Of a DNA stretch of 64,000 nucleotides, positions 26,524 to 35,200 are shown in pieces. Numbering within the stretch: the first letter of the stretch is position 1; each line of letters starts with the position of its first letter. Both the position numbers and the translations under genes were made by a program. This stretch comes from Anaerolinea sp. Lineage in GTDB: Bacteria > Chloroflexota > Anaerolineae > Aggregatilineales > UBA2796. The notes below the pieces were generated by a model. It saw nothing but the letters and a program-made list of their open reading frames with translations. It ran no database searches and was not told where the DNA came from. The stretch lies in NCBI GenBank assembly GCA_014879835.1, contig JACSRJ010000157.1, positions 26,774-90,773 on the forward strand, given 5' to 3'.

Positions 26524-27603
26524 AGCATTCCTCCCCGGTAAAAAACGACTGATCCACTTTCGGATGTGGGGCGCGGCCCGATTCCAAGTGCCCACAACAC
26601 CGTAGGGAAAGATCAGCACCACAGCGACAAAGATCACCCCTAAGATGATCGCCCACCACTGCCCAATGTTAATCTGGCTCTCGCCCACGGTGAGCACCGT
26701 ACTTCGGATGGTGCGTTCAAGCCAACTCAATCCCACGGCGCCTAGAATCGGCCCGATAAAAGTGCCGATCCCACCGACAATGGTATGCAGCAAGGGGTTG
26801 ACAGTGAAGTTCACAAAAAACATCTCAGGCCCGACCTTACGATTGAGCAGGGCATAGAGCATCCCGGTGATGGTTGCCAACACCCCTGCGAGGGTGATCG
26901 CAAAGAGTTTATAACGCAGGGTGTTATAGCCGACGGTCTTCGCTCGATTCTCGTTCTCGCGGATTCCTAACAGTACCGCGCCGGTGGGTGAGAACATCAG
27001 ACGACGGATAAACAGAAACATCAGGATAAACAAGATCACCGTGAGGTAAAAAAGGACGATCCGCTGCCCTAAAAGTTCCGGTAGAGAACTTCCCAGCCCA
27101 AAACCATCCTCGCTGCCTGTTTCCGGATTGCGCCGAAAGAAGATATAAAACATCTCGGCCACGGCGAGGGTGAACATGGCATAGTACACCCCTTTGAGCC
27201 GTAGTGAGACAATGCCGATCAACAACCCCAAACCTGTAGAGGCCACAATCGCCAGCACCACCCCAACGATGACTCCGGTCTCGCCGCCAAGGGCCCGCGC
27301 TGCACCACCGAGGATATAACCACCCGCACCAAAAAAGAGCGCATGTCCAAACGAGATCACCCCAGTAAAGCCGAAGATCAGGTTGTAACTCATGGCCAGC
27401 ATCGCATAGGTCAAGTATTCGATCATGACCCCCTGCTGGAACACAGATTCGCCACGGCGTCCGGTGGGGCTTGTGCCGCTGATCGCACCTACCAAAAAGG
27501 GGAAGATCAACAAAAATGCCGTCCACAATAGAAAGACCCCATTGGTATCAAGAGTGCGCCGCCAAGCAGGTTTCTGCTGAATCGAAGTAGCTGGAGTTTG
27601 CAT
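26512..27603 (-). CDS. livM: Branched-chain amino acid ABC transporter permease LivM
   Basis: A 363-residue inner-membrane permease with about ten hydrophobic segments and the LivM signature GFTGVISFGHALFFGAGGYI, plus the cytoplasmic coupling region ENENRAKTVGYNTLRYK that contacts the ATPases. Together with LivH it forms the channel for leucine, isoleucine and valine or other amides. The start is the ATG at 27603, ten bases after the livH stop, with GGGGAA upstream; the frame from 27627 would overlap livH. Last gene of the operon, followed by a strong terminator. Confidence 0.9.
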   Translation of the reverse strand: MQTPATSIQQKPAWRRTLDTNGVFLLWTAFLLIFPFLVGAISGTSPTGRRGESVFQQGVMIEYLTYAMLAMSYNLIFGFTGVISFGHALFFGAGGYILGGAARALGGETGVIVGVVLAIVASTGLGLLIGIVSLRLKGVYYAMFTLAVAEMFYIFFRRNPETGSEDGFGLGSSLPELLGQRIVLFYLTVILFILMFLFIRRLMFSPTGAVLLGIRENENRAKTVGYNTLRYKLFAITLAGVLATITGMLYALLNRKVGPEMFFVNFTVNPLLHTIVGGIGTFIGPILGAVGLSWLERTIRSTVLTVGESQINIGQWWAIILGVIFVAVVLIFPYGVVGTWNRAAPHIRKWISRFLPGRNAESG

Positions 27604-27613
27604 GACGGTTCCC

Positions 27614-28621
27614 CTATTCCTTACCAAACAGCCCGCTGGGACGCAGAAGCAGGATCGCCGCCATCAAGATCATGGGCGTCAAGCTCTCCCACACAGGTTG
27701 ATTGAGATACTGCACACTGAACTTGGCTACGACAGCTTTAGCGATACCCACCATCAAACTGGCGATTGCTGTCCCTTCGTAGCTGCCTAGACCGCCTAAC
27801 ACAACCGCCGCAATCGCCCCTAGCAAGAACTCCGCCCCCATTGCGTTTGAGGCCCCTAAAAAGGGTGCGGCGATCACCCCACCAAAAGAGGCCACCGCAC
27901 AACCGAGGACAAAAACCCCCGTGAACACCAGACGGACATTGATTCCCAGCGCTTCGACCATGCTGCTGTCCTCAACCCCAGCGCGGATGGTGATCCCAAT
28001 ACGGGTGCGCTTTAACAAAACGGCAATCCCTACAATGAGGAGAACCCCAACCACAATCACCACAAGACGGTAAGTGCTGAAGAACTGCCCAAAAAGTGAA
28101 AACTCCCCGGAACTGAGAGTGAAATCCTCCGTCCAGCTACGGGGCGCTGTGCCCCAGATAAGTTTGACCACTTCTAGCGCAATCAGTGAAACCCCAAAGG
28201 TCGCTACCAACTGGAAGATCGGACGAGCATACAGCGGGCGCAGCAGTCCACGCTCTAAGCCTGCGCCCAGCACTGCACCTACGATTACTGCTCCGGCAAT
28301 CCCCACCAAAAAGCGGAGGTTTGGGTCAGGGATCGCTTTCATCAAGTTGGGGGCGTGTTGAATTTCCCAACCGATGTAAGCGCCGATCATAAAAAAGGCG
28401 CCTTGGGCAAAGTTGAGGACATCCATTAACCCAAAGATGATAGATAAACCGGAGGCGACCAGAAAGAGCAGCATTCCCTGTAATAGACCAGAGAGCAGGG
28501 TGATGCTTAACTGGGCCATATCTGCGCCCGTCGTCAAAAAGCTGAAACCAAGCAATCCCACAAAAATGATCAAAACTGCAATAAGGGTGCTGCGGCGCTC
28601 CGGCGCAAAAATACCTTCCAT
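27614..28621 (-). CDS. livH: Branched-chain amino acid ABC transporter permease LivH
   Basis: A 335-residue permease, partner of LivM, with the typical GLMDVLNFAQGAFFMIGAYIG segment and a coupling helix around TRIGITIRAGVEDSSMVEALGIN. The start is the ATG at 28621 with AGAGG six bases upstream, 13 bases after the livF stop; the frame from 28645 would run into livF. The product has about eight to nine membrane helices. Confidence 0.9.
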   Translation of the reverse strand: MEGIFAPERRSTLIAVLIIFVGLLGFSFLTTGADMAQLSITLLSGLLQGMLLFLVASGLSIIFGLMDVLNFAQGAFFMIGAYIGWEIQHAPNLMKAIPDPNLRFLVGIAGAVIVGAVLGAGLERGLLRPLYARPIFQLVATFGVSLIALEVVKLIWGTAPRSWTEDFTLSSGEFSLFGQFFSTYRLVVIVVGVLLIVGIAVLLKRTRIGITIRAGVEDSSMVEALGINVRLVFTGVFVLGCAVASFGGVIAAPFLGASNAMGAEFLLGAIAAVVLGGLGSYEGTAIASLMVGIAKAVVAKFSVQYLNQPVWESLTPMILMAAILLLRPSGLFGKE

Positions 28622-28634
28622 GCTTAACCTCTCT

Positions 28635-29351
28635 TTAGGCTGCACCCAAGTATTTCTGGATGGTCGCCTCGTCTTTAATAAGTGTGCTCATCTCTCCTGT
28701 TTTGACACTTTTGCCGTCATCAATGATGATGTAGCGGTCGGCAAGTTGGCTCGCCATGCGGAAGTTTTGCTCCACCAGAAGTACCGTGGTGTTTTGGGCA
28801 AGGCGTCGGATCGCCTGTATCAGTGATTCGATGATCACCGGGGCCAATCCCTCGCTGGGTTCATCGATGAGAAGCAGTCGATTATCGGGCACAAGGGCGC
28901 GGGCAATCGCCAGCATTTGCTGCTGCCCGCCAGAGAGCTTGCCCCCACCTAGCCCATAGAGGCGTTTGAGGTCCGGGAATAATTCAAAGATGAAATCCGC
29001 CCGCTGGTTAAGATCGCCGCGTGCACGTTCGGCAATTTGCAGATTCTCCTTGACGGAGAGTTCCTTAAAGATAGCCCGATGTTCCGGCACATAACCGATG
29101 CCCATCTTGGCCACATCAAAAGGACGTTTGCCCTCAATGCGTCTACCCCCAAAAGTGATCGTCCCACTGCGAGGGGGAGTTAACCCCATAATACTTTTCA
29201 GGGTGGTGGTTTTGCCGGCCCCGTTGCGTCCCAACAAGACTGTGATGCTGCCCTGAGGCACACTCACCGATACCCCTTCAAGGATATGAAACTGCCCAAT
29301 AAAGGTGTGAATCTCAGCCACTTCGAGGATCAATTCAGGGTTAGTGGTCAT
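28635..29351 (-). CDS. livF: Branched-chain amino acid ABC transporter ATPase LivF
   Basis: A 238-residue ABC ATPase: Walker A GRNGAGKTT, Q-loop, signature LSGGQQQMLAIARAL, Walker B LLIDEPSEGL and the switch histidine region are replaced or shaped as in LivF (LLVEQN). The short size and the PEHRAIFKELSVKENL segment separate it from LivG. Its ATG overlaps the end of livG by 11 bases, with GGGGAGGG as RBS inside livG. Confidence 0.92.
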   Translation of the reverse strand: MTTNPELILEVAEIHTFIGQFHILEGVSVSVPQGSITVLLGRNGAGKTTTLKSIMGLTPPRSGTITFGGRRIEGKRPFDVAKMGIGYVPEHRAIFKELSVKENLQIAERARGDLNQRADFIFELFPDLKRLYGLGGGKLSGGQQQMLAIARALVPDNRLLLIDEPSEGLAPVIIESLIQAIRRLAQNTTVLLVEQNFRMASQLADRYIIIDDGKSVKTGEMSTLIKDEATIQKYLGAA

Positions 29352-30138
29352 GTTTGCCCTCCCCGGTCTTGGGCTGCATCACGTCACTATACAGTTCACC
29401 CAAATAAGCGCTTTGGACTTCCTTATTTTGGGCAATCTCCGTAGGCGCACCTTCCGCCAATACCGTCCCGGAGTGCATCACTGTGATCCGGTCGGAGACA
29501 CCCATCACCAAGCTCATATTGTGTTCCACGATAATCACCGTTTTATCGCCTTGCGCCCGGATGGTGTCGATAGTGTGGATGATCTCTCCCACCTGTTCAG
29601 AGGCAACCCCTGCGGTGGGTTCATCCAACAAGAGAAGCTCTGGTGAGGCAGCAAGGAGAATGGCCAGTTCAAGCTTCCGCTTGCCGCCATGCGGGAGCAT
29701 ACTGGCAGGCTTGAGGATGGAGTCACTCAGCCCGACCAGTGCTATATGAGACAAGGCCTGATTGATGAAGTCCTTGTGGCTGTCAGCGCGCCGCCAGAAC
29801 TGCCATGGGATGCTGCTTAAGGCCTGCGCCGCAAGGCGTACATTTTCAATCACGGTCAAATTGGGGAAGATATTGGTGATCTGAAAAGATCGTCCAATGC
29901 CGATATGAGCGCGACGATAAAGAGGCATGTGGGTAATTTCCTGCCCCTTATACCACACGCTGCCGCCAGTAGGTTTGTAAATGCCGCTGATCAGGTTCAT
30001 CAGGGTCGTTTTGCCCGCGCCGTTGGGGCCGATGATGGAATGAATCGTCCCCGGCTGCACGGCGATGCTCACATCACTCACGGCAATCAGCCCGCCAAAT
30101 ACCTTGCGAAGCTGCCGTCCTTCTAAAAGTGGGGTCAT
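29341..30138 (-). CDS. livG: Branched-chain amino acid ABC transporter ATPase LivG
   Basis: A 265-residue ABC ATPase with Walker A GPNGAGKTT, the LivG-type IGRSFQITNIFPNLTVIENV segment, the degenerate signature LPHGGKRKLELAILLA (LPHG in place of LSGG, seen in many LivG proteins) and Walker B LLLLDEPTAGV, then IVEHNM. It is the second transporter gene after livK, from which it is separated by a partial terminator, so it is probably made in smaller amounts than the binding protein. Confidence 0.92.
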   Translation of the reverse strand: MTPLLEGRQLRKVFGGLIAVSDVSIAVQPGTIHSIIGPNGAGKTTLMNLISGIYKPTGGSVWYKGQEITHMPLYRRAHIGIGRSFQITNIFPNLTVIENVRLAAQALSSIPWQFWRRADSHKDFINQALSHIALVGLSDSILKPASMLPHGGKRKLELAILLAASPELLLLDEPTAGVASEQVGEIIHTIDTIRAQGDKTVIIVEHNMSLVMGVSDRITVMHSGTVLAEGAPTEIAQNKEVQSAYLGELYSDVMQPKTGEGKHDH

Positions 30139-30198
30139 CGTGGGGCATCCTGAAAAGTAAAAAATGAAATGTTTAGCGTTTGCGTTGAAGGCGGGGCA

Positions 30199-30233
30199 TA
30201 AAAAAGGGCAGGGGCAGACCTTTTATCTACCCC
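30199..30233 (-). terminator. Hairpin with T-run between livK and livG
   Basis: On the minus strand GGGGTAGA pairs with TCTGCCCC (one mismatch) and is followed by TGCCC-TTTTTT. This can let only part of the transcripts continue into the permease and ATPase genes. Confidence 0.55.
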
Positions 30234-30248
30234 CGCCGCGCTTAGAAC

Positions 30249-31490
30249 TTACTTCATGGTCTCGCAGCGATCTTTAAAGGCTTCGGGCAGGGCGCACATG
30301 GGGGTGACCTGCTCCGTAGGGATCTCTGCCACCAAATCGTAGAACTTGAATTCGGGGTCGTCGATATTGGTCAGACGCACGATATACATGGGCATAAGCG
30401 CCTGATGATCCGCTGCCCGGAGGGTGTAGGTACCACGAGGTCCTTCCCACGTTAATCCTTCGAGGGCCGCGCCCAGTTTTTCTGGGGTGGTATCACCTTC
30501 GCTGGCTTCAAGAGCCTTCACCAAAGCCTGTGCTGTGGCAAAGCCGCACTCGGTGAACAGATCGGGGAATTCACCTTCGTACTTTTCGGTGTGCATCTTG
30601 ACCAGCGCATCATTAACTTCGGTCTTGGGCAGGGTGTAGTGGTAGACGATGTAACCAATAGGCTGTGCGGCCACAATGTCAGGGGTGGCGCCGGCCTTCA
30701 TAATCGGGTTGGAGTTCATGGCCTGAATGATGGTCAGTTTGTCCTGCACCTTAAGTTCGACAAACTGCTTGTTCATGGTGACCACATCACCCGCCCAGAT
30801 CGGCTGAAGCGCATCGGCACCAGAATCCAAGATCTGCTGGATGTAAGGGGTGAAGTCAGTGGTCTCTAGCGGGGCGAAGATGCTGGGCAGCACTTCCAGA
30901 CCCAGCGCCTTGTACGCGGCTTCAGCCGCCGCCGCAGAGCTGCGCCCGAACTCATAGTCGGCCGCAAAGATGATCACCTTGCTCAACTTTAAGTCTTTGA
31001 GGACAGTGCTGAGGGCCATGTAATCTTGGGCGGAGTTACGGCAAGCACGGAAGGTGTTCAGGTTGAACCCAGTGCTGGTGATCGCGGGGGAAGCCGCGGG
31101 ACCCGCCATCAAGATCACATCCTGATCAACTGCCGCCTGCATCAGTTGGAGGGTTACACCGGAACTGGGTGAACCCACCAAAACTTCAGCGCCATCTTTT
31201 TCCACCAGTTCACGGGCGAGACTTGCGCCCACTTCCGGCTTGTTGGCGGTGTCCTTGATGATCACTTCAATGGTACGCCCTGCGACTTCCAGTTTACCTT
31301 CGGTCATGTATTCCAAACCGAGCAGAAAACCGCGTTCCAACTCCTTACCATACTGTTGTAGGGCACCCGTCTGATCGCTCAATAGACCGATCTTGAGTGG
31401 ATCCGCAGCTTTGGCGGCAGGTGTTCCCATACCCACAGCAGTGAGGGCAAGGACAATGACAAGGGCTAAAAACGAAACTTTACGAAACAT
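30249..31490 (-). CDS. livK: Branched-chain amino acid (or amide) binding protein LivK-type
   Basis: A 413-residue periplasmic-type binding protein with a Sec signal peptide (about 1-28, LALVIVLALTAVGMGTPAAKA) and no lipobox cysteine. The mature protein begins DPLKIGLLSDQTGALQQYG, the usual start of Peripla_BP_6 proteins, and contains GSPSSGVTLQ and FGRSSAAAAEAAYKALG. The family covers branched-chain amino acids, amides and urea; ligand specificity cannot be read. The start is the ATG at 31490 with GGAGG nine bases upstream; the TTG at 31511 overlaps that site. First gene of the liv set. Confidence 0.9.
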   Translation of the reverse strand: MFRKVSFLALVIVLALTAVGMGTPAAKAADPLKIGLLSDQTGALQQYGKELERGFLLGLEYMTEGKLEVAGRTIEVIIKDTANKPEVGASLARELVEKDGAEVLVGSPSSGVTLQLMQAAVDQDVILMAGPAASPAITSTGFNLNTFRACRNSAQDYMALSTVLKDLKLSKVIIFAADYEFGRSSAAAAEAAYKALGLEVLPSIFAPLETTDFTPYIQQILDSGADALQPIWAGDVVTMNKQFVELKVQDKLTIIQAMNSNPIMKAGATPDIVAAQPIGYIVYHYTLPKTEVNDALVKMHTEKYEGEFPDLFTECGFATAQALVKALEASEGDTTPEKLGAALEGLTWEGPRGTYTLRAADHQALMPMYIVRLTNIDDPEFKFYDLVAEIPTEQVTPMCALPEAFKDRCETMK

Positions 31491-31532
31491 CTTTAACTGC
31501 CTCCAGAACAATATTTGAGGGCTTACGAGGGA

Positions 31533-31557
31533 CGTCTCAAAATATCACACTGAGACG
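31533..31557. terminator. Small inverted repeat between the MaoC-like gene and livK
   Basis: CGTCTCA (31533-31539) and TGAGACG (31551-31557) form a perfect 7-base stem. It could end the MaoC-like transcript or act as an operator for livK. Confidence 0.35.
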
Positions 31558-31573
31558 CCAAGAATCAAGGTTA

Positions 31574-31981
31574 TCACGAGTTTTCTTTGGGCGCAATCGC
31601 CATCGCTTCGCCTTCCAACACAACCACCCCATCTTGATTGGTACAGGTGGTCTTGAAGGTGGCAATGCGTTTGTCCTCCCGATAAGCGATCACCTCAACC
31701 CGCGCTGTGATGGTGTCATCAAGAAAGACCGGCGCTTTGAAACTCATACTCTGGCTCAGATAGATGGTGCCAGTGCCCGGCAAATCATTGCCTAACACAG
31801 CGGAAATCAAACTAGCGGTGAGCATTCCGTGAGCGATCCGCCTGCCAAAGCGGGTGGTCGCGGCGAAGGTTTCATCGAGATGGATGGGGTTGGTATCGCC
31901 GGAAGCCTGAGCAAAAGCGCGAATATCCGCATCCGTGATGGTCTTGGTACGGCTGGCATGGTCACCGATTTTGAGAGGCAT
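31574..31981 (-). CDS. MaoC-like (R)-enoyl-CoA hydratase
   Basis: A 135-residue hot-dog-fold protein of the MaoC/PhaJ type, which hydrates trans-2-enoyl-CoA to (R)-3-hydroxyacyl-CoA. The catalytic pair is Asp29 and His34 in SGDTNPIHLDETFA, followed by GRRIAHGMLTASLIS. The start is the ATG at 31981 with AGGAGAT upstream. It lies 83 bases before livK on the same strand, an association that could be accidental or link branched-chain amino acid uptake to acyl-CoA metabolism. Confidence 0.88.
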   Translation of the reverse strand: MPLKIGDHASRTKTITDADIRAFAQASGDTNPIHLDETFAATTRFGRRIAHGMLTASLISAVLGNDLPGTGTIYLSQSMSFKAPVFLDDTITARVEVIAYREDKRIATFKTTCTNQDGVVVLEGEAMAIAPKENS

Positions 31982-32179
31982 AAGGGTATCTCCTGACCTG
32001 AAAAAGATGGGCACTGTTGAATCCACTGATCCAGTATTGTACCGAAGGGGCAGTTTGAGTGGGAATCCCCCTCAAAGTCCTCGCCTCTCCCTTCTCCAGC
32101 GGAGCGGCACCACGAAGCAGTTGCTGGCAGATGAGGACACGTGTGTCACTAATTTTGGTCAGGTCCTTTTCCACTTTGG

Positions 32180-32206
32180 GAACCTTTGAGGGACAGCAGG
32201 CGTCTC
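32180..32206 (+). promoter_or_regulatory. Candidate ECF-type promoter of the alpha-2-macroglobulin gene
   Basis: GAACCT (32180-32185), a 15-base spacer and CGTCTC (32201-32206) fit the ECF pattern (AAC in -35, CGTC in -10). GAACCTTT..GAGGG also occurs before the sigma gene at 18288. A TACAAT at 32217-32222 could serve a housekeeping promoter, though without a good -35. Confidence 0.35.
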
Positions 32207-32262
32207 AGACATGAACTACAATAGCAAGAGCGCTTTCAGAGAAGGCGAGGACTTGGAACCCT

Positions 32263-35200
32263 ATGAAACGACAATCTTGGTTTGCGGTGTTACTAATTAT
32301 GAGTATCATTTTCTCCGGCATGGGGCTAGTACAGGGGCAACCGGGCGGCGCAAATACCGCTCCCCGGGTGATCTCCACCACCCCCGCCCAACGGGAAGTG
32401 GTTGGGCCTGATGTCGCCCTTCAGATCGTTTTTGATCAAGCGATGGATCGGACGAGTGTAGAAGCCTCCCTCGTAATCAACCCTCAAGTGCAGGGCGCGA
32501 TCACATGGAAGGATGACACGACTCTGCTCTTTGATCCTGCTGGCGCGCTTGATCGGGGGGTTGAATACACCCTCACCGTTGAAGCCAGCGCCATGAGCGC
32601 GGCCGGAGTCGCCCTAGAAGATCGCTTCCGGCTCAATTTCCGCATCGCCCCCAATCTGAGCGTCAGTCAAGCGATCCCTGCTCCCGGCGCGGAATCGGTT
32701 GAGGCAGGTGCGACTGTGACGGTAGTTTTTGATCGCCCGGTTGTACCACTGGTGACCACTGGCGATCAGGGCAGCCTGCCCCAACCCCTAAGCTTCTCGC
32801 CCGCGGTTGAGGGTAAAGGCGAATGGTTGGGAACCTCAATCTATACCTTCCGTCCCACCAAAGCCTTTGTAGGTGGCACCCTCTACACTGCCACCATAAG
32901 CGGTGATCTCAAGGACGTTGACGGCAGCCCTATGAGCGGCCCCTATACGTGGCAGTTCCGCACCGTCGCGCCGATGATTTTAAACTTCTACCCTTATGAT
33001 TCGTCCACAGCCCCCCTCAATCAGGCAATCCAGATCGACTTTAACCAGCCGATGGATAAAGAGAGCGTGCGGGCCAATTTCACCTTGCGCAACCTGACTA
33101 GCAGTGCTGATGTGGCCGGGACATTCACCTTCTCCAATGATGATCGTACCCTGATCTTCCAGCCCACCGCCCCACTGGCGATGGCCACCCGTTATCAGGC
33201 GGCAATCCGAGGGGGGGCGCGCAGCGCCAGTGGCGAGGCCGTTCTGACCAATCCCCAAAGCCGCACTTTCAGCACCTACCCTTACCCTTCAGTGACCGAG
33301 ACATCCCCCCGTAACGGGGAAAAGGTCTATCCGGGCAGTGGTGCGGTGATCTACTTTAGCACCCCGATGGATGAAAAGAGCTTTGTGGATAAGGTGAAAG
33401 TCGAACCCAAACCTGAAAACTTGAGCCTCTATCCAAGCTATACCAGCCTTTCGATCCAGTTTCGGTCTCTACCTGCGACCACCTACACGATTACCCTCGA
33501 AGCGGGCGTGAAAGACATTTACGGCAATGAGATCAAAGAGCCGTACACCTTCAGCTTCAGCGTGGAAAATTACCGTCCTTCACTACGCATCACCCCACGC
33601 AGCGGCTTGAATCTGACCAGTGCTTATCGGGAAAACACCTCGATTGTTGCGACCATGGTCAATATTCAGACGATTGAGCTGAAAATCGCCAAACTCTCCG
33701 TTGAAGAACTGCTGCGCATGAGTGACGATTACGGTGGGATTAACCTGTACAACTACATCCCACCCCGTTTTGACCGTATCTGGACAATGCCCGTCGAGGC
33801 GGCCGCTAACGAAGTAAAGGCGCTGCGTCTTGACCTTGCCGAAGGTGGGGGCGCATTAACACCCGGAATCTACTACATTGAGGCATGGTCGCCCCAGTTT
33901 GCACGATTCCTTCAATCGCCCATCCAAGAGCCGATCCGTCAAGTTTATGTGGTTGCTACCTCCAATGTGGTCACCAAACTTGATGCGGATGGCAATGTAT
34001 TGGCATGGGTTACTGACCTCAAGAGCGGCAAACCGGTTGCCAATGCTGCGGTGAGCTTCTACCGAGCGGGAGAAGGACGCAACGCCCCGGTCTCTGTTGA
34101 CGGCAATGGTCTGGCCCGGGCCAAACTGTCTACCAACCTCAACGACTATCGTTCCTACGGTTATTGGACGATTGTTGAAGGTGAGGGCGTTTTCAGCCTT
34201 GGCAGCGTGCGCTGGTCGGAGTCGCTCGAACCTTACCAGTTTGAGATCGGCATGGACACTGATCCGGTTCGGGCCAATATCTACCTCTACAGCGATCAGC
34301 CTTTTTACCGCCCCGGACGCCCGGTGTACTATCGGGGTATTGTGCGTGGGCAGGATGATGTCACCTTTGCCGTGCCTGCGGGTGAACAAGTGCAGGTGAT
34401 TATCTATGACGCCAACGGGCAGGAAGCGTCCAAGGAGCGTCTGACGCTCAACCAGTATGGGGCCTTCAGCGGCAAGTTTGATCTCAAACCGCAGGGTGAA
34501 GCCCCATTGGGCAACTACAGCCTGTATGTAGAATGGCGGGGTGAAGGTCAATATCTGAACTTTAATGTCGCTGAGTTCCGTCCACCGGAGTTTTTGGTCA
34601 CGACCACTGCTGATAAGCCCGAATACGTTGCTGGTGACACGATCAAAGTCACCATCGACGCCAAGTTCCTCTTTGGCGGTTCGGTTTCGGGCGCGTCCGT
34701 CAACTGGGCTGCTTATGCCAACTCAACCGGGTTTAACTACCGGGGTTTGGGCGGCTTTGAGTTCGTCGATTACTACGGCTCCGGTTGGGTCTACAACCGT
34801 CAGGTGGCAAATGGTTCCGGCACACTGGATGAAAAGGGTCAACTGGTGATCGAAGTGCCGGCAGACCTTGCAGGCGGCATTTCACTTCAGGAATTCACCG
34901 TCGAAGCCACTGTGACCGATGTCAGCAACCAGACTATCAGTGGCCGCACCAGTGTCACCGTTCACCCTGCTGAAGTCTATGTAGGCTTGCAGCCTAAAAA
35001 GTATGTGGGTGAAGCTGGTCAGCCTTTTGAAGTGGCTATCACCACTGTTGACTGGCACAGTGCCCCTGTGCCCAACCGCAAAGCTCAGGTGAAAGTAACT
35101 GAGATGCGCTGGGTTCAGGACCCCAAAACCTTCGATTGGAAGCGGGAATCGATCCCCGTTACCAGCGAGGAAATGTCCACAGATGCCGAGGGCAAAGCTG

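Noticed and set aside
31533..32207. GGCGTCTCA occurring both before livK and before the alpha-2-macroglobulin gene
   Set aside because: Nine bases shared over 650 bases with no common surroundings is weak; one copy is explained by a hairpin and the other by the candidate -10.
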